From Hydractinia symbiolongicarpus (Eukaryota; Cnidaria; Hydrozoa; Anthoathecata; Hydractiniidae): a DNA stretch of 64,000 bases. The notes below the pieces were generated by a model, which saw only the letters and a list, made by a program, of their open reading frames with translations, searched no databases and had not been told where the DNA came from. The stretch lies in contig NC_079877.1 of NCBI RefSeq assembly GCF_029227915.1, forward strand, positions 6,264,001 to 6,328,000, written 5' to 3'. Each line of letters starts with the position of its first letter. Positions within the stretch are counted from its first letter, which is position 1. Positions 38,277 through 50,263 of the stretch are shown piece after piece. The position numbers were made by a program, and so were the translations under genes.

Positions 38277-40959
38277 ATTTTTTATATTATTTTTTTACCA
38301 CTAAACGCATGAGACTTGTAGTTTTCGAAAATGTTTTTATTTTTGATGAGACGCTGAATAAAAGAAGTTTAATCGCCGGCAAACGAAAACCCGCGATTTC
38401 CCGTAAATCCAGGGCTTGGCACGTATAGTCGAATGTATACAAAGAAAGTACCCTGTGAGTAAACGCATTTCCAGAACGATTTTTTAAATTATTTTTTCAC
38501 CACTAAAACGCATAAGACTTGTAGTTTTTAAAAATGTATTCATTTTTGATGAGACGCTGAATGAAAAAAGTTTAATCGCCGGCAAACGAAAACCCGCGAT
38601 TTCCCGTAAATCCCGGCTTTGCCCGTATAGTCAAAAGTATACAAAGAAAGTACCCAGGGAGTAAACTCATTTCCCGAACGATTTTTTAAATTATTTTTTC
38701 ACCACTAAAACGCATGAGACTTGTAGTTTTCAAAAATGTTTTCATTTTTGATGAGACGCTGAATAAAAGCAGTTTAATCGCCGGCAAACGAAAACCTGCG
38801 ATTTCCCTAAATCCCGGACTCGGCCCGTATAGTCAAAAGTATACAAAGAAAGTACCCAGGGAGTAAACTCATTTCCAGAACGATTTTTTAAATTATTTTT
38901 TCACCACTAAAACGCATAAGACTTGTAGTTTTTAAAAATGTTTTCATTTTTGATGAGACGCTGAATAAAAGAAGTTTAATCGCCGGCAAACGAAAACCCG
39001 CGATTTCCCGTAAATCCCGGGCTTGGCCCGTATAGTCAAAAGTATACAAAGAAAGTACCCAGGGAGTAAACTCATTTCCCGAACGATTTTTTATATTATT
39101 TTTTTACCACTAAACGCATGAGACTTGTAGTTTTCAAAAATATTTTCATATTTGATGGGACGCTGAATAAAAGAAGTTTAATCGCCGGCAAACGAAAATC
39201 CGCGATTTCCCGTAAATCCCGGACTCGGCCCGTATAGTCAAAAGTATACAAAGAAAGTACCCAGGGAGTAAACTCATTTCCCGAACGATTTTTTATATTA
39301 TTTTTTCACCACTAAAACGCATGAGACTTGTAGTTTTTAAAAATGTTTTCATTTTTGATGAGACGCTGAATAAAAGAAGTTTAATCGCCGGCAAACGAAA
39401 ACCCGCGATTTCCCGTAATTCCCGGGCTTGGCCCGTATAGTCAAAAGTATACAAAGAAAGTACCCAGGGAGTAAACTCATTTCCCGAACGATTTTTTATA
39501 TTATTTTTTTACCACTAAACGCATGAGACTTGTAGTTTTCAAAAATATTTTCATATTTGATGGGACGCTGAATAAAAGAAGTTTAATCGCCGGCAAACGA
39601 AATTCCGCGATTTCCCGTAAATCCCGGACTCGGCCCGTATAGTCAAAAGTATACAAAGAAAGTACCCAGGGAGTAAACTCATTTCCCGAACGATTTTTTA
39701 AATTATTTTTTCACCACTAAAACGCATGAGACTTGTAGTTTTCAAAAATGTTTTCATTTTTGATGAGACGCTGAATAAAAGAAGTTTAATCGCCGGCAAA
39801 CGAAAACCCGCAATTTCCCGTAAATCCCGGGCTTGGCCCGTATAGTCAAAAGTATACAAAGAAAGTACCCAGGGAGTAAACTCATTTCCCGAACGATTTT
39901 TTAAATTACTTTTTCACCACTAAAACGCATGAGACTTGTAGTTTTTAAAAATTTTTTCATTTTTGATGAGACGCTGAATAAAAGAAGTTTAATCGCCGGC
40001 AAACGAAAACCTGCGATTTCCCGTAAATCCTGGACTCGACCCGTATAGTCAAAAGTATACAAAGAAAGTACCCAAGGAGTAAACTCATTTCCCAAACGGT
40101 TTTTTAAATTATTATTTCACCACTAAAACGCATGAGACTTGTAGTTTTCAAAAATGTTTTCATTTTTGATGAGACGCTGAATAAAAGCAGTTTAATCGCC
40201 GGCAAACGAAAACCAGCGATTTCCCTAAGACCCGGACTCGGCCCGTATAGTCAAAAGTATACAAAGAAAGTACCCAGGAAGTAAACTCATTTCCAGAACG
40301 ATTTTTTAAATTATTTTTTCACCACTAAAACGCATAAGACTTGTAGTTTTTAAAAATGTTTTCATTTTTGATGAGACGCTGAATAAAAGAAGTTTAATCG
40401 CCGGCAAACGAAAACCCGCGATTTCCCGTAAATCCCGGGCTTGGCCCGTATAGTCAAAAGTATACAAAGAAAGTACCCAAGGAGTAAACTCATTTCCCGA
40501 ACGATTTTTTATACTATTTTTTTACCACTAAACGCATGAGACTTGTAGTTTTCAAAAGTATTTTCATATTTGATGAGACGCTGAATAAAAGAAGTTTATT
40601 CGCCGGCAAACGAAAATCCGCAATTTCCCGTAAATCCCGGATTCGGCCCGTATAGTCAAATGTATACAAAGAAAGTACCCAGGGAGTAAACTCATTTCCC
40701 GAACGATTTTTTAAATTATTTTTTCACCACTAAAACGCATGAGACTTGTAGTTTTCAAAAATGTTTTCATTTTTGATGAGACGCTTAATGAAAGAGGTTT
40801 TATCGCCGGCAAACGAAATCCCGCGTTTTCCCGTAAATCCGGGGCTTGGCCCGTATAGTCGAATGTATACAAAGAAAGTACCCAGGGAGTAAACTCATTT
40901 CCCGAACGATATTTTAAATTTTTTTTTCACCACTAAAACGCATGAGACTTGTAGTTTTC
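38277..40959. repeat. Segment duplicated at offset 7687 (second copy)
   Basis: Counterpart of 30590-33272. Copy-specific changes are few (for example CTAAGACCCGG near 40227 versus CTAAATCCCGG). At its right edge the unit starting 40862 is full length, whereas its partner at 33174 is truncated. Confidence 0.85.
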
Positions 40960-41670
40960 AAAAATGTTTTCATTTTTGACGAGACGCTGAATAAAAGCAG
41001 TTTAATCGCCGGCAAACGAAAACCAGCGATTTCCCTAAGACCCGGACTCGGCCCGTATAGTCAAAAGTATACAAAGAAAGTACCCAGGAAGTAAACTCAT
41101 TTCCAGAACGATTTTTTAAATTATTTTTTCACCACTAAAACGCATAAGACTTGTAGTTTTTAAAAATGTTTTCATTTTTGATGAGACGCTGAATAAAAGA
41201 AGTTTAATCGCCGGCAAACGAAAACACGCGATTTCCCGTAAATCCCGGGCTTGGCCCGTATAGTCAAAAGTATACAAAGAAAGTACCCAAGGAGTAAACT
41301 CATTTCCCGAACGATTTTTTATACTATTTTTTTACCACTAAACGCATGAGACTTGTAGTTTTCAAAAGTATTTTCATATTTGATGAGACGCTGAATAAAA
41401 GAAGTTTATTCGCCGGCAAACGAAAATCCGCAATTTCCCGTAAATCCCGGATTCGGCCCGTATAGTCAAATGTATACAAAGAAAGTACCCAGGGAGTAAA
41501 CTCATTTCCCGAACGATTTTTTAAATTATTTTTTCACCACTAAAACGCATGAGACTTGTAGTTTTCAAAAATGTTTTCATTTTTGATGAGACGCTTAATG
41601 AAAGAGGTTTTATCGCCGGCAAACGAAATCCCGCGTTTTCCCGTAAATCCGGGGCTTGGCCCGTATAGTC

Positions 41671-41769
41671 GAATGTATACAAAGAAAGTACCCAGGGAGT
41701 AAACTCATTTCCCGAACGATATTTTAAATTTTTTTTTCACCACTAAAACGCATGAGACTTGTAGTTTTC
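41671..41769 (+). repeat. Truncated 99-bp monomer 5
   Basis: Same joint with the CGATATTTT variant, as in units 1 and 2. It starts the 909-bp repeat series. Confidence 0.93.
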
Positions 41770-42579
41770 AAAAGTATACAAAGAAAGTACCCAGGGAGTA
41801 AACTCATTTCCCAAACGGTTTTTTAAATTATTATTTCACCACTAAAACGCATGAGACTTGTAGTTTTCAAAAATGTTTTCATTTTTGATGAGACGCTGAA
41901 GAAAAGCAGTTTAATCGCCGGCAAACGAAAACCTGCGATTTCCCTAAATCCCTGACTCGGCCCGTATAGTCAAAAGTATACAAAGAAAGTACCCAGGGAG
42001 TAAACTCATTTCCAGAACGATTTTTTAAATTATTTTTTCACCACTAAAACGCATAAGACTTGTAGTTTTTAAAAATGTTTTCATTTTTGATGAGACGCTG
42101 AATAAAAGAAGTTTAATCGCCGGCAAACGAAAACCCGCGATTTCCCGTAAATCCCGGGCTTGGCCCGTATAGTCAAAAGTATACAAAGAAAGTACCCAAG
42201 GAGTAAACTCATTTCCCGAACGATTTTTTATATTATTTTTTTACCACTAAACGCATGAGACTTGTAGTTTTCAAAAGTATTTTCATATTTGATGAGACGC
42301 TGAATAAAAGAAGTTTATTCACCGGCAAACGAAAATCCGCAATTTCCCGTAAATCCCGGATTCGGCCGGTATAGTCAAAAGTATACAAAGAAAGTACCCA
42401 GGGAGTAAACTCATTTCCCGAACGATTTTTTAAATTATTTTTTCACCACTAAAACGCATGAGACTTGTAGTTTTCAAAAATGTTTTCATTTTTGATGAGA
42501 CGCTTAATGAAAGAGGTTTTATCGCCGGCAAACGAAATCCCGCGTTTTCCCGTAAATCCGGGGCTTGGCCCGTATAGTC

Positions 42580-42678
42580 GAATGTATACAAAGAAAGTAC
42601 CCAGGGAGTAAACTCATTTCCCGAACGATATTTTAAATTTTTTTTTCACCACTAAAACGCATGAGACTTGTAGTTTTC
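42580..42678 (+). repeat. Truncated 99-bp monomer 6
   Basis: Exactly 909 bp after unit 5, with the same CGATATTTT variant. The adjoining TTATTCACCGGC monomers repeat in step. Confidence 0.93.
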
Positions 42679-43488
42679 AAAAGTATACAAAGAAAGTACC
42701 CAGGGAGTAAACTCATTTCCCAAACGGTTTTTTAAATTATTATTTCACCACTAAAACGCATGAGACTTGTAGTTTTCAAAAATGTTTTCATTTTTGATGA
42801 GACGCTGAAGAAAAGCAGTTTAATCGCCGGCAAACGAAAACCTGCGATTTCCCTAAATCCCTGACTCGGCCCGTATAGTCAAAAGTATACAAAGAAAGTA
42901 CCCAGGGAGTAAACTCATTTCCAGAACGATTTTTTAAATTATTTTTTCACCACTAAAACGCATAAGACTTGTAGTTTTTAAAAATGTTTTCATTTTTGAT
43001 GAGACGCTGAATAAAAGAAGTTTAATCGCCGGCAAACGAAAACCCGCGATTTCCCGTAAATCCCGGGCTTGGCCCGTATAGTCAAAAGTATACAAAGAAA
43101 GTACCCAAGGAGTAAACTCATTTCCCGAACGATTTTTTATATTATTTTTTTACCACTAAACGCATGAGACTTGTAGTTTTCAAAAGTATTTTCATATTTG
43201 ATGAGACGCTGAATAAAAGAAGTTTATTCACCGGCAAACGAAAATCCGCAATTTCCCGTAAATCCCGGATTCGGCCGGTATAGTCAAAAGTATACAAAGA
43301 AAGTACCCAGGGAGTAAACTCATTTCCCGAACGATTTTTTAAATTATTTTTTCACCACTAAAACGCATGAGACTTGTAGTTTTCAAAAATGTTTTCATTT
43401 TTGATGAGACGCTTAATGAAAGAGGTTTTATCGCCGGCAAACGAAATCCCGCGTTTTCCCGTAAATCCGGGGCTTGGCCCGTATAGTC

Positions 43489-43587
43489 GAATGTATACAA
43501 AGAAAGTACCCAGGGAGTAAACTCATTTCCCGAACGATTTTTTAAATTTTTTTTTCACCACTAAAACGCATGAGACTTGTAGTTTTC
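43489..43587 (+). repeat. Truncated 99-bp monomer 7
   Basis: Exactly 909 bp after unit 6, but with CGATTTTTTAAATT and followed by CCCAAACGATTTTTCAAATT as in units 3 and 4. It is the last truncated unit in the window. Confidence 0.93.
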
Positions 43588-46500
43588 AAAAGTATACAAA
43601 GAAAGTACCCAGGGAGTAAACTCATTTCCCAAACGATTTTTCAAATTATTATTTCACCACTAAAGCCCATGAGACTTGTAGTTTTTAAAAATGTTTTCAT
43701 TTTTGATGAGACGCTGAATAAAAGAAGTTTAATCGCCGGCAAATGAAAACCCGCGATTTCCCGTAAATCCCGGACTCGGCCCGTATAGTTAAAAGTATAC
43801 AAGGAAAGTACCCAGTAAGTAAACTCATTTCCCGAACGAATTTTTAAATTATTTTTTCACCACTAAAACGTATGAGACTTGTAGTTTTCAAAAATATTTT
43901 CATTTTTGATGAGACGCTGAATAAAAGAAGTTTAATCGCCGGCAAACGTAAACCCGCAATTTTCCGTAAATCCCGGACTCGGCCCGTATAGTTAAAAGTA
44001 TACAAAGAGAGTACCCAGGGTGTAAACTCATTTCCCGAACGATTTTTTAAATTATTTTTTCACCACTAAAACGCATGAGACTTGTAGTTTTCAAAAATGT
44101 TTTCATTTGTGATGAAACGCTGAATAAAAGAAGTTTAATTGCCTGCAAACGAAAACCTGCGATTTCCCGTAAATCCCGGACTCGGCCCGTATAGTCAAAA
44201 GTATACAAAGAAAGTACCCAGGGAGTAAACTCATTTCCCAAACGATTTTTTAAATTATTTTTTCACCACTAAAACGCATGAGACTTGTAGTTTTCAAAAA
44301 TGTTTTCATTTTTGATCAGACGCTGAATAAAAGTAGTTTAATCGCCGGCAAACGAAAACCTGCGATTTCCCGTAAATCCCGGACTCGGCCCGTATAGTCA
44401 AAAGTATACAAAGAAAGTACCCAGGGAGTAAAACCATTTCCAGAACGATTTTTTAAATTATTTTTTGACCAATAAAACGCATAAGACTTGTAGTTTTTAA
44501 AAATGTTTTCATTTTTGATGAGACGCTGAATAAAAGAAGTTTAATCGCAGGCAAACGAAAACCCGCGATTTCCCGTAAATCCTGGGCTTGGCCCGTATAG
44601 TCAAAAGTATACAAAGAAAGTACCCAGGGAGTAAACTCATTTCCCGAACGAATTTTTATATTATTTTTTTACCACTAAACGCATGAGACTTGTAGTTTTT
44701 AAAAGTATTTTCATATTTGATGGGACGGTGAATAAAAGAAGTTTATTCGCCGGCAAACGAAAATCCGCGATTTCCCGTAAATCCCGGACTCGGCCCGTAT
44801 AGTCAAAAGTATACAAAGAAAGTACCCAGGGAGTAAACTCATTTCCAGAACGATTTTTTAAATTATTTTTTCACCACTAAAACGCATGAGACTTGTAGTT
44901 TTCAAAAATGTTTTCATTTTTGATGAGACGCTTAATGAAAGAGGTTTTATCGCCGGCAAACGAAATCCCGCGTTTTCCCGTAAATCCGGGGCTTGGCCCG
45001 TATAGTCGAATGTATACAAAGAAAGTACCCAGGGAGTAAACTCATTTCCCGAACGATTTTTTAAATTTTTTTTTCACCACTAAAACGCATAAGCCTTGTA
45101 GTTTTTAAAAATGTTTTCATTTTTGATGAGACGCTGAATAAAAGAAGTTTAATCGCCGGCAAACGAAAATCCGCGATTTCCCGTAAATCCCGGACTCGGC
45201 CCGTATAGTCAAAAGTATACAAAGAAAGTACCCAGGGAGTAAACTCACTTCCAGAACGATTTTTTAAATTATTTTTTCACCACTAAAACGCATGAGACTT
45301 GTAGTTTTCAAAAATGTTTTCATTTTTGATGAGACGCTTAATGAAAGAGGTTTTATCGCCGGCAAACGAAATCCCGCGTTTTCCCGTAAATCCGGGGCTT
45401 GGCCCGTATAGTCGAATGTATACAAAGAAAGTACCCAGGGGATAAACTCATTTCCCGAACGATTTTTTAAATTTTTTTTTCACCACTAAAACGCATGAGA
45501 CTTGTAGTTTTCAAAAATGTTTTCATTTTTGATGAGACGCTTAATGAAAGAGGTTTCATCGCCGGAAAACGAAAACCCGCGATTTCCCGTAAATCCCGGG
45601 CTTGGCCCGTATAGTCGAATGTATACAAAGAAAGTACCCTGTGAGTAAACTCATTTCTAGAACGATTTTTTAAATTATTTTTTCACCACTAAAACGCATA
45701 AGCCTTGCAGTTTTCAAAAATGTTTTCATTTTTGATGAGACGCTGAATAAAAGAAGTTTATTCACCTGCAAACGAAAACCTGCGATTTCCCGTAAATCCC
45801 GGACTCGGCCCGTATAGTCAAAAGTATACAAAGAAAGTACCCAGGGAGTAAACTCATTTCCCAAACGATTTTTTAAATTATTTTTTCACCACTAAAACGC
45901 ATGAGACTTGTAGTTTTCAAAAATGATTTCATTTTTGATCAGACGCTGAATAAAAGAAGTTTAATCGCCGGCAAACGAAAACCTGCGATTTCCCGTAAAT
46001 CCCAGACTCGGCCCGTATAGTCAAAAGTATACAAAGAAAGTACCCAGGGTGTAAACTCATTTCCCGAACGATTTTTTAAATTATTTTTTCACCACTAAAA
46101 CGCATGAGACTTGTAGTTTTCAAAAATGTTTTCATTTTTGATGAGACGCTGAATAAAAGAAGTTTAATCGCCGGCAAACGAAAACCTGCGATTTCCCGTA
46201 AATCCCGTACCTGGCCCGTATAGTCAAAAGTATACAAAGAAAGTACCCAGGGTGTAAACTCATTTCCCGAACGATTTTTTAAATTATTTTTTCACCACTA
46301 AAACGCATGAGACTTGTAGTTTTCAAAAATGTTTTCATTTTTGATGAGACGCTGAATAAAAGAAGTTTAATCGCCGGCAAACGAAAACCTGCGATTTCCC
46401 GTAAATCCCGTACCTGGCCCGTATAGTCAAAAGTATACAAAGAAAGTACCCAGGGAGTAAACTCATTTCCCAAACGATTTTTTAAATTATTATTTCACCA

Positions 46501-48598
46501 CTAAAGCCCATGAGACTTGTAGTTTTTAAAAATGTTTTCATTTTTGATGAGACGCTGAATAAAAGAAGTTTAATCGCCGGCAAACGAAAACCCGCGATTT
46601 CCCGTAAATCCCGGTCTCGGCCCGTATAGTCAAAAGTATACAAGGAAAGTACCCAGTGAACTCATTTCCCTAACGAATTTTTAAATTATTTTTTCACCAC
46701 TAAAACGCATGAGACTTGTAATTTTCAAAAATGTTTTCATTTTTGATCAGACGCTGAATAAAAGAAGTTTAATCGCCGGCAAACTAAAACCTGCGATTTC
46801 CCGTAAATCCCGGACTCGGCCCGTATAGTTAAAAGTATACAAAGAGAGTACCCAGGGTGTAAACTCATTTCCCGAACGATTTTTTAAATTATTTTTTCAC
46901 CACTAAAACGCATGAGACTTGTAGTTTTCAAAAATGTTTCCATTTTTGATGAGACGCTGAATAAAAGAAGTTTAATCGCCGGCAAACGAAAACCCGCAAT
47001 TTCCCGTAAATCCCGGTCTCGGCCCGTATAGTCAAAAGTATACAAGGAAAGTACCCAGTGAGTAAACTCATTTCCCTAACGAATTTTTAAATTATTTTTT
47101 CACCACTAAAACGCACGAGACTTGTAATTTTCAAAAATGTTTTCATTTTTGATCAGACGCTGAATAAAAGAAGTTTAATCGCCGGCAAACTAAAACCTGC
47201 GATTTCCCGTAAATCCCGGACTCGGCCCGTATAGTCAAAAGTATACAAAGAGAGTACCCAGGGTGTAAACTCATTTCCCGAACGATTTTTTAAATTATTT
47301 TTTCACCACTAAAACGCATGAGACTTGTAGTTTTCAAAAATGTTTTCATTTTTGATGAGACGCTGAATAAAAGAAGTTTAATCGCCTGCAAACGAAAACC
47401 TGCGATTTCCCGTAAATCCCGGACTCGGCCCGTATAGTCAAAAGTATACAAGGAAAGTACCCAGGGAGTAAACTCATTTCCCAAACGATTTTTTAAATTA
47501 TTATTTCACTACTAAAGCCCATGAGACTTGTAGTTTTTAAAAATGTTTTCATTTTTGATGAGACGCTGAATAAAAGAAGTTTAATCGCCGGCAAACTAAA
47601 ACCTGCGATTTCCCGTAAATCCCGGACTCGGCCCGTATAGTTAAAAGTATACAAAGAGAGTACCCAGGGTGTAAACTCATTTCCCGAACGATTTTTTAAA
47701 TTATTTTTTCACCACTAAAACGCATGAGACTTGTAGTTTTCAAAAATGTTTTCATTTTTGATGAGACGCTGAATAAAAGAAATTTAATCGCCGGCAAACG
47801 AAAACCCGCAATTTCCCGTAAATCCCGGTCTCGGCCCGTATAGTCAAAAGTATACAAGGAAAGTACCCAGTGAGTAAACTCATTTCCCGAACGAATTTTT
47901 AAATTATTTTTTCACCACTAAAACGCATGAGACTTGTAGTTTTCAGAAATGTTTTACTTTTTGATGAGACGCTTAATGAAAGTGGTTTAATCGCCGGCAA
48001 ACGAAAACCCGCGATTTCCCGTAAATCCCGGGCTTGGCCCGTATAGTCGAATGTATACAAAGAAAGTATCCTGTGAGTAAACTCAATTCCAAAACGAGTT
48101 TTTAAATTATCTTTTCACCACTAAAACGCTTGAGACTTGTAGTTTTCAAAAATGTTTTCATTTTTGATGAGACGCTAAATAAAAGAAGTTTAATCGCCGG
48201 CAAACGAAAACCCACCATTTCCCGTAAACCCCGGACTCGGCCCGCATAGTCAAAAGTATACAAAGAAAGTACCCAGGTTGTAAACTCATTTCCCGAACGA
48301 TTTTTTAAATTATTACTTCACCACTAAGTCCCATGAGGCTTGTAGTATTTAAAAATACTTTCATTTTTGATGAGACGCTGAATAAAAGAAGTTTAATCGC
48401 CGGCAAACAAAAACCCGCGACTTCCCGTAAATCCCAGACTCGGCCCGTATAGTCAAAAGTATACAAAGAAAGTACCCAGGGAGTAAACTCATTTCCCGAA
48501 CGATTTTTAAATTATTTTTTCACCACTAAAACGCATGAGACTTGTAGTTTTCAAAAATGTTTTCATTTTTGATAAGACGCTGAATAAAAGAAGTTTAA

Positions 48599-48615
48599 CC
48601 CTATTCGGTCCGGGG
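48599..48615 (+). repeat. Left TIR of MITE copy C
   Basis: CCCTATTCGGTCCGGGG directly after TTAA; perfect inverse complement of 49325-49341. A G-run, then GGATTCCGCCCCCC, continues the inverted symmetry imperfectly. Confidence 0.9.
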
Positions 48616-49324
48616 GGGGGCCGGATTCCGCCCCCCCTGACGGTTTTTTTTTTAATAACTCCTGATTGATTTCTTATATGGCTATGATACTTACTGAGTT
48701 TTAACATTTATCTATTACACACCTGCATGCTAAATATTTAGGTCCTATACCTTTCAGAGGCTTTGATATTGGCCATTACTCGAAACTACCCCTAAAATCT
48801 CTATGAAATCCTTATAATGGGGAAAATATAATAACTCCTGTTAGGATTATCATTAGAACTTGAAACTTGCAACACAACTTTGTTTCATCAAGAAGAATCA
48901 TTTTGAATAATTTTGACACATGACTAATCCGATTTCCCGATTTTGTCGGATTTTACCCGAAAATCGGAAAAAAACGGATTTTAGGGCAATTTTTGGCAAT
49001 TTTTTATCCGATCCATGTAAAAACCGGAAAATATGTTAAATACATTTTATTTAGCTTTCAGAAACTTTAAACAGAATGTAAAAATTCGCTCTAGAACAAA
49101 AGTAATCATATTATAAGCAGATAGTGGCATTTTTAACAATTTTCAAGCTTCTGGTGACGTCACAGAAAATTTGCAGACGCAAGCAAAAATTTATTGCCGC
49201 CATTTTGTTCCTTTTATGACGTACTATAAGTGTGCCAAGTTTGATTCAATTTGAACAATCCTATGAAAAGTTATTGAGGGGGGGCGGAATCCGCCCCCCC
49301 CCCGGTCATAGTATGTTCGAAAAA

Positions 49325-49341
49325 CCCCGGACCGAATAGGG
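49325..49341 (-). repeat. Right TIR of MITE copy C
   Basis: CCCCGGACCGAATAGGG directly before the second TTAA; perfect inverse complement of the left TIR. Confidence 0.9.
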
Positions 49342-50263
49342 TTAATCGCCGGCAAACGAAAACCTGCGATTTCCCGTAAATCCCGGACTCGGCCCGCATA
49401 GTCAAAAGTATACAAAGAAAGTACCCGAGGTGAAACTCATTTCCCGAACGATTTTTTAAATTATTATTTCACCACTAAAGCCCAGGAGACTTGTAGTTTT
49501 CAAAAATGTTTTCATTTTTGATGAGACGCTTAATAAAAGAGGTTTAATCGCCGGCAAACGAAATCCCGCGATTTCCCGTAAATCCCGGGCTTGGCCCGTA
49601 TAGTCGAATGTATACAAAGAAAGAACTCAGGAAGTAAACTCATTTCCCGAACAATTTTTTAAATTTTCTTTTCACCACTAAAACGCATGAGACTTGTAGT
49701 TTTCAAAAATGTTTTCATTTTTGATGAGACGCTGAATAAAAGAAGTTTAATCGCCGGCAAACAAAAACCGCGATTTCCCGTAAAACCCGGGCTTGGCCCG
49801 TATAGTCAAAAGTATACAAAGAAAGTACCCAGGGAGTAAACTCATTTCCCGAACGATTTTTTAAATTATTTTTCACCACTAAAACGCATGAGACTTGTAG
49901 TTTTTAAAAATGTTTTCATTTTTGATGAGACGCTGAATAAAAGAAGTTTAATCGCCGGCAAACGAAAACATGCGATTTCCCGTAAATCCTGGACTCGGCC
50001 CCTATAGTCAAAAGTATACAAAGAAAGTACCCAGGGAGTAAACTCATTTCCCAAACGATTTTTTAAATTATTATTTCACCACTAAATCGCATGAGACTTG
50101 TAGTTTTCAAGAATGTTTTCATTTTTGATGAGACGCTGAATAAAAGCAGTTTAATCGCCGGCAAACGAAAACCTGCGATTTCACGTAAATCCCGGACTCG
50201 GCCCGTATAGTCAAAAGTATACAAAGAAAGTACCCAGGGAGTAAACTCATTTCCAGAACGATT

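Larger units (their letters stand above)
33174..43700 (+). repeat. Higher-order repeat domain marked by the truncated monomer
   Basis: Truncated units are spaced 1314, 1314, 1720, 4149, 909 and 909 bp. Each of 909, 1314 and 1720 is one 99-bp unit plus 4, 6 or 8 full monomers (about 202.5-203 bp each), so the HOR expands or contracts in two-monomer steps. The 4149-bp gap includes the 38277-40959 duplicated segment and an apparent loss of the marker near 40960. Identical joints imply one deletion followed by amplification. Confidence 0.88.
23655..48598 (+). repeat. Satellite block 3: ~203-bp monomer array
   Basis: The longest uninterrupted block, about 123 monomer equivalents, all in plus orientation, including seven 99-bp truncated units at 33.2-43.6 kb. 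Subtype content changes along it: TATATT/GATGGG monomers are frequent up to about 44.8 kb and then disappear, while GATCAGACG, CAGGGTGTAAACTC and CGAATTTTTAAATT variants become common. Contains no genes. Confidence 0.97.
48599..49341. mobile_element. piggyBac-like MITE, copy C
   Basis: A 743-bp insertion bounded by TTAA (48595-48598 and 49342-49345), with perfect 17-bp TIRs CCCTATTCGGTCCGGGG and its inverse complement. Removing it and one TTAA restores an uninterrupted AAGTTTAATCGCCGG monomer. A TTAA duplication with a 5'-CCCTA end is characteristic of the piggyBac superfamily. Inside each TIR is a G-run/C-run palindrome around GGCGGAATCCGCC. The middle is AT-rich, has a cluster of CCGATTT/AAATCGG words (48928-49035) and a TGACGTCA palindrome (49155-49162). 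There is no transposase frame, so it is non-autonomous. Confidence 0.85.

Noticed and set aside
48599-49341. MITE as a second satellite type
   Set aside because: It is single-unit at each locus, has TIRs and a TTAA duplication, and an intact monomer is restored when it is removed.
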